64,000 nucleotides of DNA from Salinarimonas sp. (GCA_020832565.1 JAFIEI010000006.1:1-64000), one strand, 5' to 3'; positions 15,565 through 25,196 are shown, numbered from the stretch's first letter. The notes: a model not told the origin generated them from the letters alone. Translations and numbers: made by a program.

Positions 15565-16557
15565 ATGTCCGGCTCAGTCAAGCAACCGACACGCAGAGGA
15601 TTACTGCGTGGCTCTGCCGCTGCTGCGTTAGCCGCGGCAATAGCTCCAATGGCGATTACTGGGCGACCGGCCATGGCGCAACCGGCTGCCCTCGCGGGGC
15701 GTGACCTGCTGCGCGACAAACGCCCCGTACTGCATCAAGGCGGCAAGCTGCTCGGCGCCTACGATCCCTACGGCGACTTTTCCGAAGAGAACGGCCTCGG
15801 CACCGAGCATCTGTTCCTGCCCTGGGAGGACGTCGAGCTGGGTGGTCTCGTGATCGCCGACGAATATGCGCGCGAGCGCGGACGAAAGGTCATGATTACC
15901 ATTGAGCCCTGGTCCTGGGCGCTCGACTGGAACGTCTCGGAAACACAGTTGCGCGATCTGGTCCTCGGTGGTTTCCGCGACGAGAACATGCGATCGATCC
16001 TGCGCGCCGTATCCGACTTCCGCAGTCCGCTGATCATTCGTTGGGCACAGGAGATGGAAAGCACCACTGGCCGGTTCTCCTGGCAGAACTGGGCACCGGC
16101 CGATTACATCGAAGGTTATCGGCGCATGGCCGGGATCACCCGTGAGATGCTGCCGAATGCGCAATTGATGTGGTCGCCCAAAGGGGAGCCCGGTCTGGTT
16201 GATTACTATCCAGACGACGACGTCGTCGACATCATCGGCCTCTCTGTCTTCGGCTTCGATCAATACGACGAGATAGAAACCGGCGAACCACGCACCTTCG
16301 CCGAGAGTCTGCGTAGAGGCTACGGACTGACGGTCGACTATGGCAAGCCGATATGGGTGGCGGAGCTCGGCTATGAAGGCGTTGAGTCATATCTCGCCTC
16401 CTGGGCCGATGACGTTACCCGCCCCTTCGACGAGTTCGCGGAGCTTCGTGAGGTCATCTACTTCAATGATCAGGAAGTTCATCCCTGGCCACATGGCCTC
16501 GGCCTTCCGAATTGGCGCGTTATGCGTGACCGCCCGATCTATCCCGTCCGCAGTTGA
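15565..16557 (+). CDS. Tat-exported GH26-like glycoside hydrolase
   Basis: A 330-residue protein with an N-terminal twin-arginine signal (TRRGLLRGSAAAALAAA, ending PAMAQ). The catalytic part resembles clan GH-A, family 26: Glu163 in RWAQEMES fits the acid/base and Glu267 in VAELGYEG the nucleophile. GH26 enzymes cut beta-mannans or related glycans; those inside polysaccharide loci often trim or release the polymer made there. Start 15565 is chosen because AAAGGAG precedes it and the Arg pair then falls at residues 10-11; an in-frame ATG at 15478 with AAGGAG upstream would add 29 residues. It has a paralogue about 0.6 kb downstream on the other strand. Confidence 0.8.
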   Translation: MSGSVKQPTRRGLLRGSAAAALAAAIAPMAITGRPAMAQPAALAGRDLLRDKRPVLHQGGKLLGAYDPYGDFSEENGLGTEHLFLPWEDVELGGLVIADEYARERGRKVMITIEPWSWALDWNVSETQLRDLVLGGFRDENMRSILRAVSDFRSPLIIRWAQEMESTTGRFSWQNWAPADYIEGYRRMAGITREMLPNAQLMWSPKGEPGLVDYYPDDDVVDIIGLSVFGFDQYDEIETGEPRTFAESLRRGYGLTVDYGKPIWVAELGYEGVESYLASWADDVTRPFDEFAELREVIYFNDQEVHPWPHGLGLPNWRVMRDRPIYPVRS

Positions 16558-16567
16558 GGAATGTGTC

Positions 16568-17113
16568 ATGTACATCAGAACCATCAAACACACGGCCCTG
16601 CCGCTCACAATCGCAGCCGCCCTCCTCGTCGCCGGCTGTCAGGATATGGGGCCAGGTGCACATCGCGGGGACAGTGAAGTCGCTCGTGCAGCCATGGCCA
16701 GCGAACCGCTGAGCATCCGAGAAATGCATCGCATCTTCGCCAACCGGACTTGGATCTGGGACGAGGGGGCGGGCTTCATGAATGCCCGCGACAGGACCTT
16801 CATCGCCTGGACCGGTAGCGAGGCTAGTGCCTCCTATGCCGATGGCACCTGGTTTATGACGCCACGCGGCGAAATGTGCTTCCGCGCGAACTGGGGCGCT
16901 ATCAATGGCTCCGGTATGAAGGCGACGTGTTTCGAACATCGCACAGACGGGACGCAGATCTTTCAGCGACGCCGGCCGGACGGAGAGTGGTACGTCTTCG
17001 CAAACAACCCGGTTCAGCCTGATGACGAAATCAACAAGCTTCGCCCCGGCGACGCGGTGTTTTCGCGCTACGAGCGAAACCGGGCAGAAGTCGCGCGCCG
17101 GACCGGTGGCTGA
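16568..17113 (+). CDS. DUF995-like lipoprotein of the polysaccharide locus
   Basis: A 181-residue protein with a lipoprotein signal peptide: LTIAAALLVAGC gives a lipobox with Cys about 23. The rest (TWIWDEGAGFMN, YADGTWFMTPRGEMCF, then FEHRTDG and WYVFANN) resembles DUF995, a small secreted or lipoprotein family found near exopolysaccharide genes in Hyphomicrobiales; the assignment is from pattern memory and is moderate. GAGGA sits 7 bp before the ATG. It starts 10 bp after the GH26-like gene and so is in the same operon. Function unknown; it may anchor or assist the polymer at the envelope. Confidence 0.7.
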   Translation: MYIRTIKHTALPLTIAAALLVAGCQDMGPGAHRGDSEVARAAMASEPLSIREMHRIFANRTWIWDEGAGFMNARDRTFIAWTGSEASASYADGTWFMTPRGEMCFRANWGAINGSGMKATCFEHRTDGTQIFQRRRPDGEWYVFANNPVQPDDEINKLRPGDAVFSRYERNRAEVARRTGG

Positions 17114-17143
17114 AGCAGCTGAGCGGGCACGTCAGCCCGGGCG

Positions 17144-18139
17144 TCAACGCGCGGCGAGACGCTGCAACGCCGACGCCTGGGCGGCCCGCCACTGCTCAGG
17201 CGTCACCCGCCAATCCGGCGATCCCAGACCGAAGGGCCAGTAATGCGGTTCTCTGTCATTAAAGTAGACCACCGCGCGCAGGGCGCTGAAGCCGTCGGAA
17301 CGCGCCAGTGTTTCGAACAGCGAACGCATCCAGTTCTCGCGATAGGGCCGATCTCCGGACACGCCGAGTTCGGCGATAATCACCGGCTTGCCGAACCGCG
17401 CAGCACGATCGTATTTCTCGCGGAACGTTCCGGCGAAGTCGCGTGCATGACCGAGAAAGCGTTGGTCATAGCTCTGCAACCCCCAGACCGAAAGTCCGAC
17501 GAAATCGACATGAGCAGAACCGGGGTAGTAGGCCGCCATGTTCTCGTCGCCGTTCGGACTCCATACGTAGCGCACTTCGGGCGCAAGCCTGCGGCAGTGG
17601 TCGACGAAATGACGGTAGACCGCCTGGTAGCCATGCGCATCATGGCGCGCCCAGGGATAGCGGCCAGTCGGATTTTCCATCTCGTGCCCCCAGCGCACGA
17701 GAACACGCCCGCCAAAGTCGCCGAGCGCGCCGCATACCGAGGTTATCTCGTTTCGAAAATCGCCGCGCAGAATATCCTGAAAGAGGCGATCCCCGCCCTC
17801 ATGCCAATTGTCTGCACGCATATGAGGCTCAACCGTAACCATCATGATCCGCCCGCGAGTTCGGGCCTGATCGAGCCGTCGGCGGAAATCACGCAGATCC
17901 AGGGGATGCCAGGCAATGAAAATATGCTCGATCTCGGGCTCGCGAGCACCGACAAAGCGACCATGCGGATCATAAACGCCGAAGGCAACGTGATCGAGAG
18001 GCGATGCCCCGGCGGGGGCGGAACCCGTTCCCGAGACACTCAATGGCGCGAACATCGCAATCAGACCCGCAAGCAGCAGACGCGCCACATGGCGCCTAGT
18101 GCGGATATGCAGGAAGTATGGCCGGATGAAGTCGGACAT
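17144..18139 (-). CDS. Second GH26-like glycoside hydrolase
   Basis: A 331-residue paralogue of the Tat-exported enzyme: shared landmarks are FGVYDPHG / LGAYDPYG, EIEHIFIAW, MMVTVEP, RWGHEMENPTGR, YVWSPNGDENM, VDFVGLSVWG and VVYFNDREPHYWPFGLGSPDWRV-like end. Glu153 (GHEMEN) and Glu257 (IIAELGV) fit the acid/base and nucleophile. It has a hydrophobic N-terminal segment (about 18-40) that acts as a Sec signal or anchor, not a Tat signal, although RTRR is present. AAGGTGG lies just before ATG 18139. It is on the opposite strand, convergent with the DUF995-like gene and divergent from galE. Possibly a duplicated hydrolase with a different target or timing. Confidence 0.78.
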   Translation of the reverse strand: MSDFIRPYFLHIRTRRHVARLLLAGLIAMFAPLSVSGTGSAPAGASPLDHVAFGVYDPHGRFVGAREPEIEHIFIAWHPLDLRDFRRRLDQARTRGRIMMVTVEPHMRADNWHEGGDRLFQDILRGDFRNEITSVCGALGDFGGRVLVRWGHEMENPTGRYPWARHDAHGYQAVYRHFVDHCRRLAPEVRYVWSPNGDENMAAYYPGSAHVDFVGLSVWGLQSYDQRFLGHARDFAGTFREKYDRAARFGKPVIIAELGVSGDRPYRENWMRSLFETLARSDGFSALRAVVYFNDREPHYWPFGLGSPDWRVTPEQWRAAQASALQRLAAR

Positions 18140-18306
18140 GAAGCCACCTTCAATAATCACCTGCCGGTGAGGACGGGGACGAGACTAGCGCTCGAATACT
18201 GCAAGCCAAGTCTGAAGAAAGCTGAAATATCGTCAGGCGATATTTATCCACCGAAAAGTCGTGCGTCGAATCGGCACAGTCACAATCAAGAATATGCGAG
18301 GCGGTC

Positions 18307-19290
18307 ATGAGTACGGTTCTCGTTACCGGCGGTGCCGGCTATATCGGGGCGCAGACCTGCAAGGCGCTCGCGAGCGTCGGCTATCGCCCGGTCGTATACG
18401 ACAATCTCGTCAGCGGCCATCGCGAGGCGGTGCGCTGGGGGCCGTTCGTTCATGGCGATATCACCGACCGTGCCGCCCTCGACGCCGCGATCCGAACGCA
18501 TCGCCCGCAGGCTGCGATTCATTTTGCAGCCCATGCCTATGTCGGTGAATCCATCGCGGATCCGGGCAAATACTACCGCAACAACCTCGCCGGCACGCTG
18601 ACGCTGGTCGAGGCCCTGCGCGATGGCGGCGTGGGCAAGATTGTCCTGTCGAGCACTTGCGCGGTCTATGGCGACCCTGCCCAGCTTCCGATTACCGAAA
18701 ATACGCCGACGCGTCCGATCAATCCCTACGGCGTCTCGAAGCTGATGGCCGAGCATGTACTCGCCGATTTCGAGCGCGCGCATGGCCTGCGCTGGCTGGC
18801 CTTGCGCTACTTCAATGCCGCCGGCGACGATTTCGACTGCGAGATCGGCGAGGATCACGATCCTGAGACGCGCCTCGTGCCGCTGGCCCTCGATGCCGCT
18901 TCGGGTGGCAAGCCGCTGACCGTCTTCGGCACCGATTACCCGACCGCGGACGGCACATGCATCCGCGACTACATTCACGTCGTCGATCTGGCCGACGCGC
19001 ATCTGCGCGCGCTCGCGGCCCTGGATGGCGGCATCGCCTCACAGCCGCTCAATCTCGGCGCGGGTCGCGGCATGTCGGTGCGCGACATCATCGCTATGGT
19101 CGAAAGCGTGACGGGGCAACCCGTGCAGTTGCGCCTCGGCGCGCGCCGGCCCGGCGATCCGCCGGAGCTCATCGCCGATGCACAGCGTGCCCGTGAGAGC
19201 CTCGGCTGGATTCCACGCTACAGCGATCCCCTGCGCATCGTCGAGAGCGCCTGGGCATGGCATTGCCGAAAGCGTGAACGTTTCAGTTGA
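18307..19290 (+). CDS. galE: UDP-glucose 4-epimerase
   Basis: A 327-residue extended SDR that interconverts UDP-glucose and UDP-galactose. NAD motif TGGAGYIG (7-14), YDNLVSGH, SSTCAVYG with Tyr141-x3-Lys145 (NPYGVSK), LRYFNAAGDD and TADGTCIRDYIHV are all GalE hallmarks. GAGGCGG lies just before the ATG. As the last sugar-nucleotide gene of the locus it would supply UDP-Gal for the exopolysaccharide or LPS. The 3' end overlaps by 8 bp, tail to tail, with a small secreted protein on the other strand. Confidence 0.95.
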   Translation: MSTVLVTGGAGYIGAQTCKALASVGYRPVVYDNLVSGHREAVRWGPFVHGDITDRAALDAAIRTHRPQAAIHFAAHAYVGESIADPGKYYRNNLAGTLTLVEALRDGGVGKIVLSSTCAVYGDPAQLPITENTPTRPINPYGVSKLMAEHVLADFERAHGLRWLALRYFNAAGDDFDCEIGEDHDPETRLVPLALDAASGGKPLTVFGTDYPTADGTCIRDYIHVVDLADAHLRALAALDGGIASQPLNLGAGRGMSVRDIIAMVESVTGQPVQLRLGARRPGDPPELIADAQRARESLGWIPRYSDPLRIVESAWAWHCRKRERFS

Positions 19291-19618
19291 AGGCGGAGTT
19301 GCTGTGACCGCGCAACTGGCATGATGCCGTGCGCCCGAAGCCGCTCGGTGTACAGACATAGGGCGCACGCCCGAGCGGCCGGCGGCCGATTCCATAGCGT
19401 GTGCGAACCCCGTCGCGCGACGCTGTCTCACCGCGGGCCATGGTGCTGCGGTCCTGGTTCTGGATCTGCACTGCCGAATTCCACTCGCTGGCTTGCGCCG
19501 CCATGCCGGCGAACGGGGAAAAGGCAAGAATTCCAGCGCATAGCAGAGCCGTTGACGCAAATGCGTACAGGCGCGGGATAATGGAAACGCGGCAGGCGTC
19601 GAAAGAGTGAATTACCAT
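19283..19618 (-). CDS. Small secreted protein with a CTPSGFGRTASC motif
   Basis: A 111-residue protein starting at the ATG at 19618, with GGAGAGG about 10 bp upstream. It has a long signal peptide (residues about 16-43, ending GMAAQAS), a short polar middle rich in Gln/Arg and a C-terminal motif YVCTPSGFGRTASCQLR. The two Cys could form a disulphide. The family is not recognised by name. The frame runs further upstream (to 20128) but those residues are not protein-like. Convergent with galE with 8 bp of overlap. Confidence 0.6.
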   Translation of the reverse strand: MVIHSFDACRVSIIPRLYAFASTALLCAGILAFSPFAGMAAQASEWNSAVQIQNQDRSTMARGETASRDGVRTRYGIGRRPLGRAPYVCTPSGFGRTASCQLRGHSNSAFN

Positions 19619-20153
19619 GCTGAAGGTTCCTCTCCGTAATTTACGGCACAGATGTGACGCGGACCTCGCAGCAGGAACGACCGCCCCGGCATTCCCGCGC
19701 TGACCGATAGTCGTGAACAGACCACCATCACGGAGAGTGAGCCCTGAATCCCTTAACGAAGGATTGATGCTGCGGCAAGTCTGCACATGTGAACGCGAAT
19801 ACCGACCTGCTTTCATGATTTCTGAACGATGAGACCATCCTGATCGGCAGGCGCAGGCTGAATTACCATTTTGTCGCAAGAAATTTCGCTCATACCACTT
19901 TTGGTACCGCCCTCCGATCGAAACAGCGAATCGCATTTTCGACACCACGCGTATTCGGCGCAGAACCCGGATCATCGCACCGGCAACGATCAGAGCAAAA
20001 AATCGGAAACGAATCGCCGTGAACGAGCCCATCGGGAAATTGATCTTCGTGACGATTTGGCTTAAGCAGATCGCGCGCGCCCGGTTAGGGTATGTTCCTG
20101 TGTGATCCAATTCCCGATAAGCGCGCATGTCCGGCAGGCCCGGGCCTTCCGAT
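19619..20153. other. Intergenic region without a recognised gene
   Basis: 535 bp between the small secreted protein and tRNA-Gly. It must hold the promoter of the leftward small gene and of the tRNA. A short inverted repeat ATACCACTTTTGGTACC-like word lies near 19894-19910. No convincing coding frame, RNA or terminator was seen. Confidence 0.5.
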
Positions 20154-20227
20154 GCGGGTGTAGCTCAATGGTAGAGCAACAGCCTTCCAAGCTGAAGACG
20201 GGGGTTCGATTCCCCTCACCCGCTCCA
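20154..20227 (+). tRNA. tRNA-Gly (anticodon TCC)
   Basis: A 74-nt tRNA. Acceptor strands GCGGGTG (20154-20160) and CACCCGC (20217-20223) pair fully, discriminator T20224, encoded CCA 20225-20227. The anticodon loop CTTCCAA gives TCC at 20186-20188; the T arm has GGGGGTTCGATTCCCC. The D arm reads GCTCAATGGTAGAGC, as in bacterial tRNA-Gly(UCC). Confidence 0.97.
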
Positions 20228-20503
20228 TCTCTCACGTCATGCAAGGTCGCTCACGTCATGCACGGTGCCGGAGGCGACCGCTCTCATACCGGAATGATTC
20301 GCGGGGGTCAGATCGCGTGCGCTACACGCATTTCCCCACGTCTCGGGGCGTGTTGCCGCAGCCACGCCGCAATTCCGGGGCAATCACTTGGCAATGTGAC
20401 TTCGCATGCCTAAATTAGCGCGATCAGAAGGCGGAGTTCGCTTGCGGATTTTCCCGTAATCGACACTCCGCCGGATTTGCACATCGGCGACGAACGGATC
20501 GAG

Positions 20504-22441
20504 ATGAACCCGAATTTCAGAAACTTCGCCCTCTGGGTGGTCATCTTCCTCCTCGTGCTCGCCCTGGTGACGCTCTTCCAGAGCCCCAACCAGAGCCAGC
20601 CCGGACAGGAAATCGCCTATAGCCAGCTCCTCACGGACGCGGAGTCGGGGCGCATCTCGAGTGTGGTGATCGCCGGGGACGAGATTACCGGGCGCTATCA
20701 GGACGGGACAGCGTTCCAGACCTTCGCGCCCAATGATCCCAATCTCGTGCAGACCCTGCAGGAGCGCGGCGTGCAGATCAATGCGCGCCCGCCGCAGGAC
20801 AACACGCCGTGGTTCGTTGCCCTGTTCCTGAACTGGTTGCCGATCCTGATCTTCATCGCCGCCTGGATCTTCCTGTCGCGCCAGATGCAGGGCGGTGCCG
20901 GTCGCGCCATGGGATTCGGCAAGTCCAAGGCCAAGCTCCTCACCGAGGCGCATGGGCGCGTCACCTTCGAGGATGTCGCCGGCATCGACGAAGCCAAGGA
21001 GGATCTCCAAGAGATCGTCGAGTTCCTGCGTGATCCGCAGAAGTTCCAACGCCTGGGCGGACGCATCCCGCGCGGCGTGCTGTTGGTCGGCCCGCCCGGT
21101 ACGGGCAAGACACTCACGGCCCGCGCCGTTGCAGGCGAGGCGAATGTGCCGTTCTTCACGATTTCCGGTTCGGATTTCGTCGAGATGTTCGTCGGCGTCG
21201 GCGCGAGCCGCGTGCGTGACATGTTCGAGCAGGCCAAGAAAAACGCACCCTGCATCATCTTCATCGACGAGATCGACGCGGTCGGTCGCCATCGCGGCGC
21301 CGGTCTGGGCGGCGGCAATGACGAGCGCGAGCAGACGCTCAACCAGCTCCTCGTCGAGATGGACGGCTTCGAGGCCAATGAAGGCGTGATCATCATCGCC
21401 GCCACCAACCGGCCCGACGTGCTCGACCCGGCACTGCTGCGCCCGGGCCGCTTCGACCGCCAGATCGTCGTGCCCAATCCGGATGTCACGGGCCGCGAGA
21501 AGATCCTGCGGGTGCATATGCGCAAGGTCCCGCTGGCTCCTGATGTTGACGTGCGCGTGATCGCGCGCGGGACGCCGGGATTCTCCGGCGCCGATCTGAT
21601 GAATCTCGTCAACGAGGCGGCCCTTCTCGCGGCACGGCGCTCCAAGCGGATCGTCACTCAGTCGGAATTCGAGGATGCCAAGGACAAGGTGATGATGGGC
21701 GCCGAGCGCAAATCCATGGCCATGTCCGAGGAAGAGAAAAAGCTCACCGCCTATCACGAGGCCGGCCACGCCATCGTCGGACTGTACGTGCCCGCAGGCA
21801 TTCCCGTTCACAAGGCGACGATCATTCCGCGCGGGCGGGCACTCGGCATGGTCAAATTCCTGCCCGAGGGAGACCGTTATTCCATGAAGTTCAAGGAATA
21901 CACTTCCCAGCTCGCCGTCGCCATGGGTGGGCGCGTGGCCGAGGAGCTGATCTTCGGCAAGGAAAACATCACCTCCGGCGCCATGGGCGATATCCAGCAG
22001 GCGACCAAGATCGCCAAGGCGATGGTCACACAGATGGGGTATTCCGACGAGCTCGGCCTGGTCGATTACGGCTCCGGCCAGGACGAGCCCTTCGTCGGCA
22101 TGTCGATGGGCAAGCAGAACACCACTTCTGAAGAGACCGCGCGCAAGATCGACGCGGAAGTCCGGCGTCTCGTCGATCAGGGCTATCACGATGCCAAGAA
22201 GGTGCTGACCGAGCATTACGATGAATTCGTCACCATCGCGGAAGCGCTGCTCGAATTCGAAACGCTCTCGGGCGACGAGCTGATCGCCTTGCGCGAGGGC
22301 AAGCGCCCCGTGCGTGACGTGCCCGAAACGCCGCTTCCCGCCCGCGGCTCGATCGTCCCCAGTGCCGGGGCGAAGAAGAAGCCGCGCCCGCGCGGCGAGC
22401 CGGATGCCGGCGATCCCGGTATTGAGCCGCAGCCGACCTGA
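20504..22441 (+). CDS. ftsH: ATP-dependent zinc metalloprotease FtsH
   Basis: A 645-residue inner-membrane AAA protease that degrades unassembled membrane proteins and regulators such as LpxC. Two membrane segments (about 7-25 and 104-124) flank a periplasmic domain; Walker A GPPGTGKT is at 196-203, Walker [16 protein letters not shown] follows, the SRH is [20 protein letters not shown] region, and the zinc site HEAGH is at 418-422. The C-terminal tail is Pro/Arg-rich. ATG 20504 is chosen; the frame opens at a TTG at 20477 but the family N-terminus [11 protein letters not shown] begins at the ATG. ftsH-glmM order is classical for alphaproteobacteria, but tilS is not upstream here; tRNA-Gly is. 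Confidence 0.97.
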   Translation: MNPNFRNFALWVVIFLLVLALVTLFQSPNQSQPGQEIAYSQLLTDAESGRISSVVIAGDEITGRYQDGTAFQTFAPNDPNLVQTLQERGVQINARPPQDNTPWFVALFLNWLPILIFIAAWIFLSRQMQGGAGRAMGFGKSKAKLLTEAHGRVTFEDVAGIDEAKEDLQEIVEFLRDPQKFQRLGGRIPRGVLLVGPPGTGKTLTARAVAGEANVPFFTISGSDFVEMFVGVGASRVRDMFEQAKKNAPCIIFIDEIDAVGRHRGAGLGGGNDEREQTLNQLLVEMDGFEANEGVIIIAATNRPDVLDPALLRPGRFDRQIVVPNPDVTGREKILRVHMRKVPLAPDVDVRVIARGTPGFSGADLMNLVNEAALLAARRSKRIVTQSEFEDAKDKVMMGAERKSMAMSEEEKKLTAYHEAGHAIVGLYVPAGIPVHKATIIPRGRALGMVKFLPEGDRYSMKFKEYTSQLAVAMGGRVAEELIFGKENITSGAMGDIQQATKIAKAMVTQMGYSDELGLVDYGSGQDEPFVGMSMGKQNTTSEETARKIDAEVRRLVDQGYHDAKKVLTEHYDEFVTIAEALLEFETLSGDELIALREGKRPVRDVPETPLPARGSIVPSAGAKKKPRPRGEPDAGDPGIEPQPT

Positions 22442-22462
22442 TCGGCGGATCCCGACGATATG

Positions 22463-22488
22463 ACGCCCGCCCTCGAAGGCGGGCGTTT
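22463..22488 (+). terminator. Rho-independent terminator after ftsH
   Basis: Perfect 9-bp stem ACGCCCGCC (22463-22471) / GGCGGGCGT (22478-22486), 6-nt loop, then TTTCGTTT. It separates ftsH from glmM. Confidence 0.8.
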
Positions 22489-22640
22489 CGTTTACGGGTG
22501 GTCAGTTCTTCGCGCGTAACATTCCATCAGACAATGTGAACGCCCACGGCGCTTGACGCTGTCATGGGCGCGGGGTAGCTGCAAAGGCCCGCCCAGGCTT
22601 CAACTGCCGTTGCGGGCGACGTTTTCGGGAGATTGCGACA

Positions 22641-23981
22641 TTGCGCCAGTATTTCGGGACCGACGGTATTCGCGGACGCGCGAACGCCACGATCACGCCG
22701 GAGCTCGCCATGCGCGTCGGCCAAGCGGCAGGGCTGGTGTTCAATCGCGGCGATTACCGCCACCGGGTGGTGATCGGCAAGGACACGCGGCTTTCCGGCT
22801 ACATGATCGAGAATGCGCTCGTCGCCGGCTTCACCTCCGTGGGCATGGATACGCTGCTGCTCGGCCCGATGCCAACGCCGGCCGTCGCGATGCTGACGCG
22901 CTCCATGCGCGCCGATCTCGGCGTGATGATCTCCGCCTCGCATAATCCCTTCGAGGATAACGGCATCAAGCTGTTCGGCCCCGACGGCTTCAAGCTCTCG
23001 GACAACACCGAGAGGCGCATCGAGAAGCTGATCAATGCCGACCTCGCAAGACGCCTTGCCACCGCATCCCAGCTCGGGCGCGCACGGCGCGTCGAAGGCG
23101 TGCAGGCCCGCTATGTCGAGTTCGCCAAGCGCACCCTTCCCCGCGGGCTCGATCTCGACGGGCTGCGGATCGTGCTCGATTGCGCCAACGGCGCCGCCTA
23201 CAAGGTCGCGCCGGACGCCTTGTGGGAGCTCGGCGCGGAGGTCTTCGCCATCGGCGTCGAGCCCGACGGCATGAATATCAACCGCGAGGTCGGATCGACG
23301 GCGCCGGAGGCGCTGCAGGCCAAGGTGCGCGAGTTGCGCGCCGATATCGGCATTGCCCTCGATGGTGACGCCGACCGGGTGATCATCGTCGACGAAAAAG
23401 GCCATCTGGTCGACGGCGACCAGTTGATGGCGGCGATCGCCCGCAGCTGGCGCGAGGACGAGCGACTCTCGAAGCCCGGCATCGTGGCAACTGTAATGTC
23501 GAATCTCGGGCTCGAGCGCTATCTCGCCGGGCTCGGCCTCGAGACGATCCGCACCGCCGTCGGCGACCGCTATGTGCTCGAGCACATGCGCGCCCACGGC
23601 TACAATCTCGGCGGTGAGCAATCCGGCCATATCATCATGTCCGATTACGCGACGACAGGCGACGGCCTCGTTGCGGCACTGCAACTGCTGAGCGTCGTGA
23701 AGCGCAGCGAAAAGCCGGTCTCGGAAGTCTGCCACAGCTTCGACCCGCTGCCGCAGGTCCTCAAGAACGTACGTTACGCCGGCGGCGACCCGCTCAGCGA
23801 CGAACGGGTGTGCGGCGCCATCGAAGCCGGGCGCAAGAGCCTGAACGGCAATGGCCGCCTCGTTATCCGCCCGTCCGGCACGGAACCGGTGATTCGCGTC
23901 ATGGGCGAAGGCGACGATGCCGATCTCGTCACGCGCGTCGTGGATGATATCGTCGGCGTGATCAGCCGTGTGGCGGCTTGA
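22641..23981 (+). CDS. glmM: Phosphoglucosamine mutase
   Basis: A 446-residue enzyme converting glucosamine-6-phosphate to glucosamine-1-phosphate for UDP-GlcNAc and so for peptidoglycan and LPS. The N-terminus [13 protein letters not shown] is diagnostic; the phospho-serine is Ser100 in SASHNP; the Mg2+ loop is DGDADR; the C-terminal phosphate loop is [12 protein letters not shown]. Translation begins at a TTG (22641) with GGGAGA about 8 bp upstream; there is no ATG before the motif. Length is normal. Follows ftsH after a terminator, so it probably also has its own promoter. Confidence 0.96.
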   Translation: MRQYFGTDGIRGRANATITPELAMRVGQAAGLVFNRGDYRHRVVIGKDTRLSGYMIENALVAGFTSVGMDTLLLGPMPTPAVAMLTRSMRADLGVMISASHNPFEDNGIKLFGPDGFKLSDNTERRIEKLINADLARRLATASQLGRARRVEGVQARYVEFAKRTLPRGLDLDGLRIVLDCANGAAYKVAPDALWELGAEVFAIGVEPDGMNINREVGSTAPEALQAKVRELRADIGIALDGDADRVIIVDEKGHLVDGDQLMAAIARSWREDERLSKPGIVATVMSNLGLERYLAGLGLETIRTAVGDRYVLEHMRAHGYNLGGEQSGHIIMSDYATTGDGLVAALQLLSVVKRSEKPVSEVCHSFDPLPQVLKNVRYAGGDPLSDERVCGAIEAGRKSLNGNGRLVIRPSGTEPVIRVMGEGDDADLVTRVVDDIVGVISRVAA

Positions 23982-24080
23982 AAACACAAACAATCTCCGG
24001 ATGTTAGACCCTTCTTACGTATCGGAATGACACAGCCGAGAATCGCAACTGAACAAAAATATTAGGCCTAAGATTTAACT

Positions 24081-24095
24081 TTAAGCGGTATTTAA
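24081..24095 (+). promoter_or_regulatory. CtrA-type box upstream of first beta-barrel gene
   Basis: TTAA (24081-24084), 7 bp, TTAA (24092-24095) in an AT-rich stretch, beginning 101 bp before the start of the outer-membrane protein gene. Exact match to the TTAA-N7-TTAA core. Confidence 0.6.
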
Positions 24096-24181
24096 TAAAT
24101 CTGGTTCAATCTTCGGGAAGTCTTACCAACGCGCGCTGCTTTGCGCCCATGCGTTCGATGCTCGAAGAGGACAAGTCTGTC

Positions 24182-25081
24182 ATGCGTGAAGTTCGGCTTT
24201 CAGCCTTTGCCGGAACCGCCCTTGCCGGAATCGCGCTCACCGGCGCAGCCCTGCTCGCCAGCGGATCCACGACCCTTGCCGCCGACCTGCCGGCGCCCCC
24301 GCCGGTCTATGAGCCCGCACCCCCGCCCGTTGCGATAGGTGGCGGCTGGTATCTGCGCGGCGATGTCGGCGTGACGAAGCAGCATCTGAGAAGTCTGACC
24401 CAGAAAGAGTTCGATGAACGCGACATTGCTGCCGGTAACACTATCGATTTCCTCAAGCAATCTTTCGATCCGGCCGCTACGATCGGCGTTGGTGTTGGTT
24501 ACCAGTTCAACAACTGGCTGCGCGGTGATATTACCGGAGAGTATCGTACGCGCTCGCGGTTCACTGCAACGGAACGGGTTGTTCAGCCAGACGGGTCCAC
24601 TGACAATGCCGTAAACTTCTTCGATGCTTCCAAGACCGAATGGGTCGGCCTTGCCAATGCCTATCTTGATCTCGGCACATGGGGCGGATTGACCCCTTAT
24701 GTGGGAGCGGGTATCGGTTTTGCCCGCGTGCGCATCGGACACTTCCGCGACATTAATCTCGACCCGAGCAATGGTACGATTGCGACAGCACCCGCCGGCA
24801 CGCGTACGAATTTTGCGTGGGCGCTACATACGGGCTTCGCCTATCAGTTCAGCGATAGCATGATGATTGACGTCGGTTATCGTTATCTGAATATGGGCAA
24901 GGGGCAGACGGGTGGACCGCCCCGTTGCATAACCTCCGGATGCCCTACACCGATTACGAAGTCACCATGGGAATTCAACAACCTGCATTCCCACGACATC
25001 CGTGTCGGCCTGCGCTGGATGCTGGATGCACCGAAAGCGTCCCCTGCCTATTGGGACGAGCCCGCGATCCGCAAATATTGA
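24182..25081 (+). CDS. Outer-membrane beta-barrel protein (porin-like, Omp25/RopB type)
   Basis: A 299-residue secreted protein. Sec signal peptide to about residue 36 (AALLASGSTTLAA), then a Pro-rich linker (PAPPPVYEPAPPP) and an eight-strand-type barrel: GGGWYLRGDVGVT, LGTWGGLTPYVGAGIGFARV, NFAWALHTGFAYQFSDS, DVGYRYLNMG and HDIRVGLRWML near the end. Related small barrels stabilise the envelope in Hyphomicrobiales. ATG 24182 gives the clean signal peptide; ATG 24149 is in frame upstream. It is the first of three consecutive barrel genes and a clear paralogue of the next one. Confidence 0.85.
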   Translation: MREVRLSAFAGTALAGIALTGAALLASGSTTLAADLPAPPPVYEPAPPPVAIGGGWYLRGDVGVTKQHLRSLTQKEFDERDIAAGNTIDFLKQSFDPAATIGVGVGYQFNNWLRGDITGEYRTRSRFTATERVVQPDGSTDNAVNFFDASKTEWVGLANAYLDLGTWGGLTPYVGAGIGFARVRIGHFRDINLDPSNGTIATAPAGTRTNFAWALHTGFAYQFSDSMMIDVGYRYLNMGKGQTGGPPRCITSGCPTPITKSPWEFNNLHSHDIRVGLRWMLDAPKASPAYWDEPAIRKY

Positions 25082-25111
25082 TCGGCCTCCTGTCACGAGC
25101 CGAGCCTGGAG

Positions 25112-25136
25112 ACGGCGCCCCTGGGGCGCCGTTTTC
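25112..25136 (+). terminator. Rho-independent terminator after first beta-barrel gene
   Basis: Perfect 9-bp stem ACGGCGCCC (25112-25120) / GGGCGCCGT (25124-25132), 3-nt loop, then TTTTCATTTT. It makes the two barrel genes separate transcription units. Confidence 0.8.
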
Positions 25137-25180
25137 ATTTTGAGCACCGCACAATTGGGGAATGCAATTTTCCGTTAAGC

Positions 25181-25196
25181 TTAATCATCACTTAAC
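25181..25196 (+). promoter_or_regulatory. CtrA-type box upstream of second beta-barrel gene
   Basis: TTAA (25181-25184), 7 bp, TTAAC (25192-25196): full CtrA consensus, beginning 93 bp before the start of the gene. Confidence 0.65.

Noticed and set aside
20384..22216. A 610-codon leftward open frame opposite ftsH
   Set aside because: It is the complement of ftsH, which has all family motifs. Composition is that of an antisense shadow.
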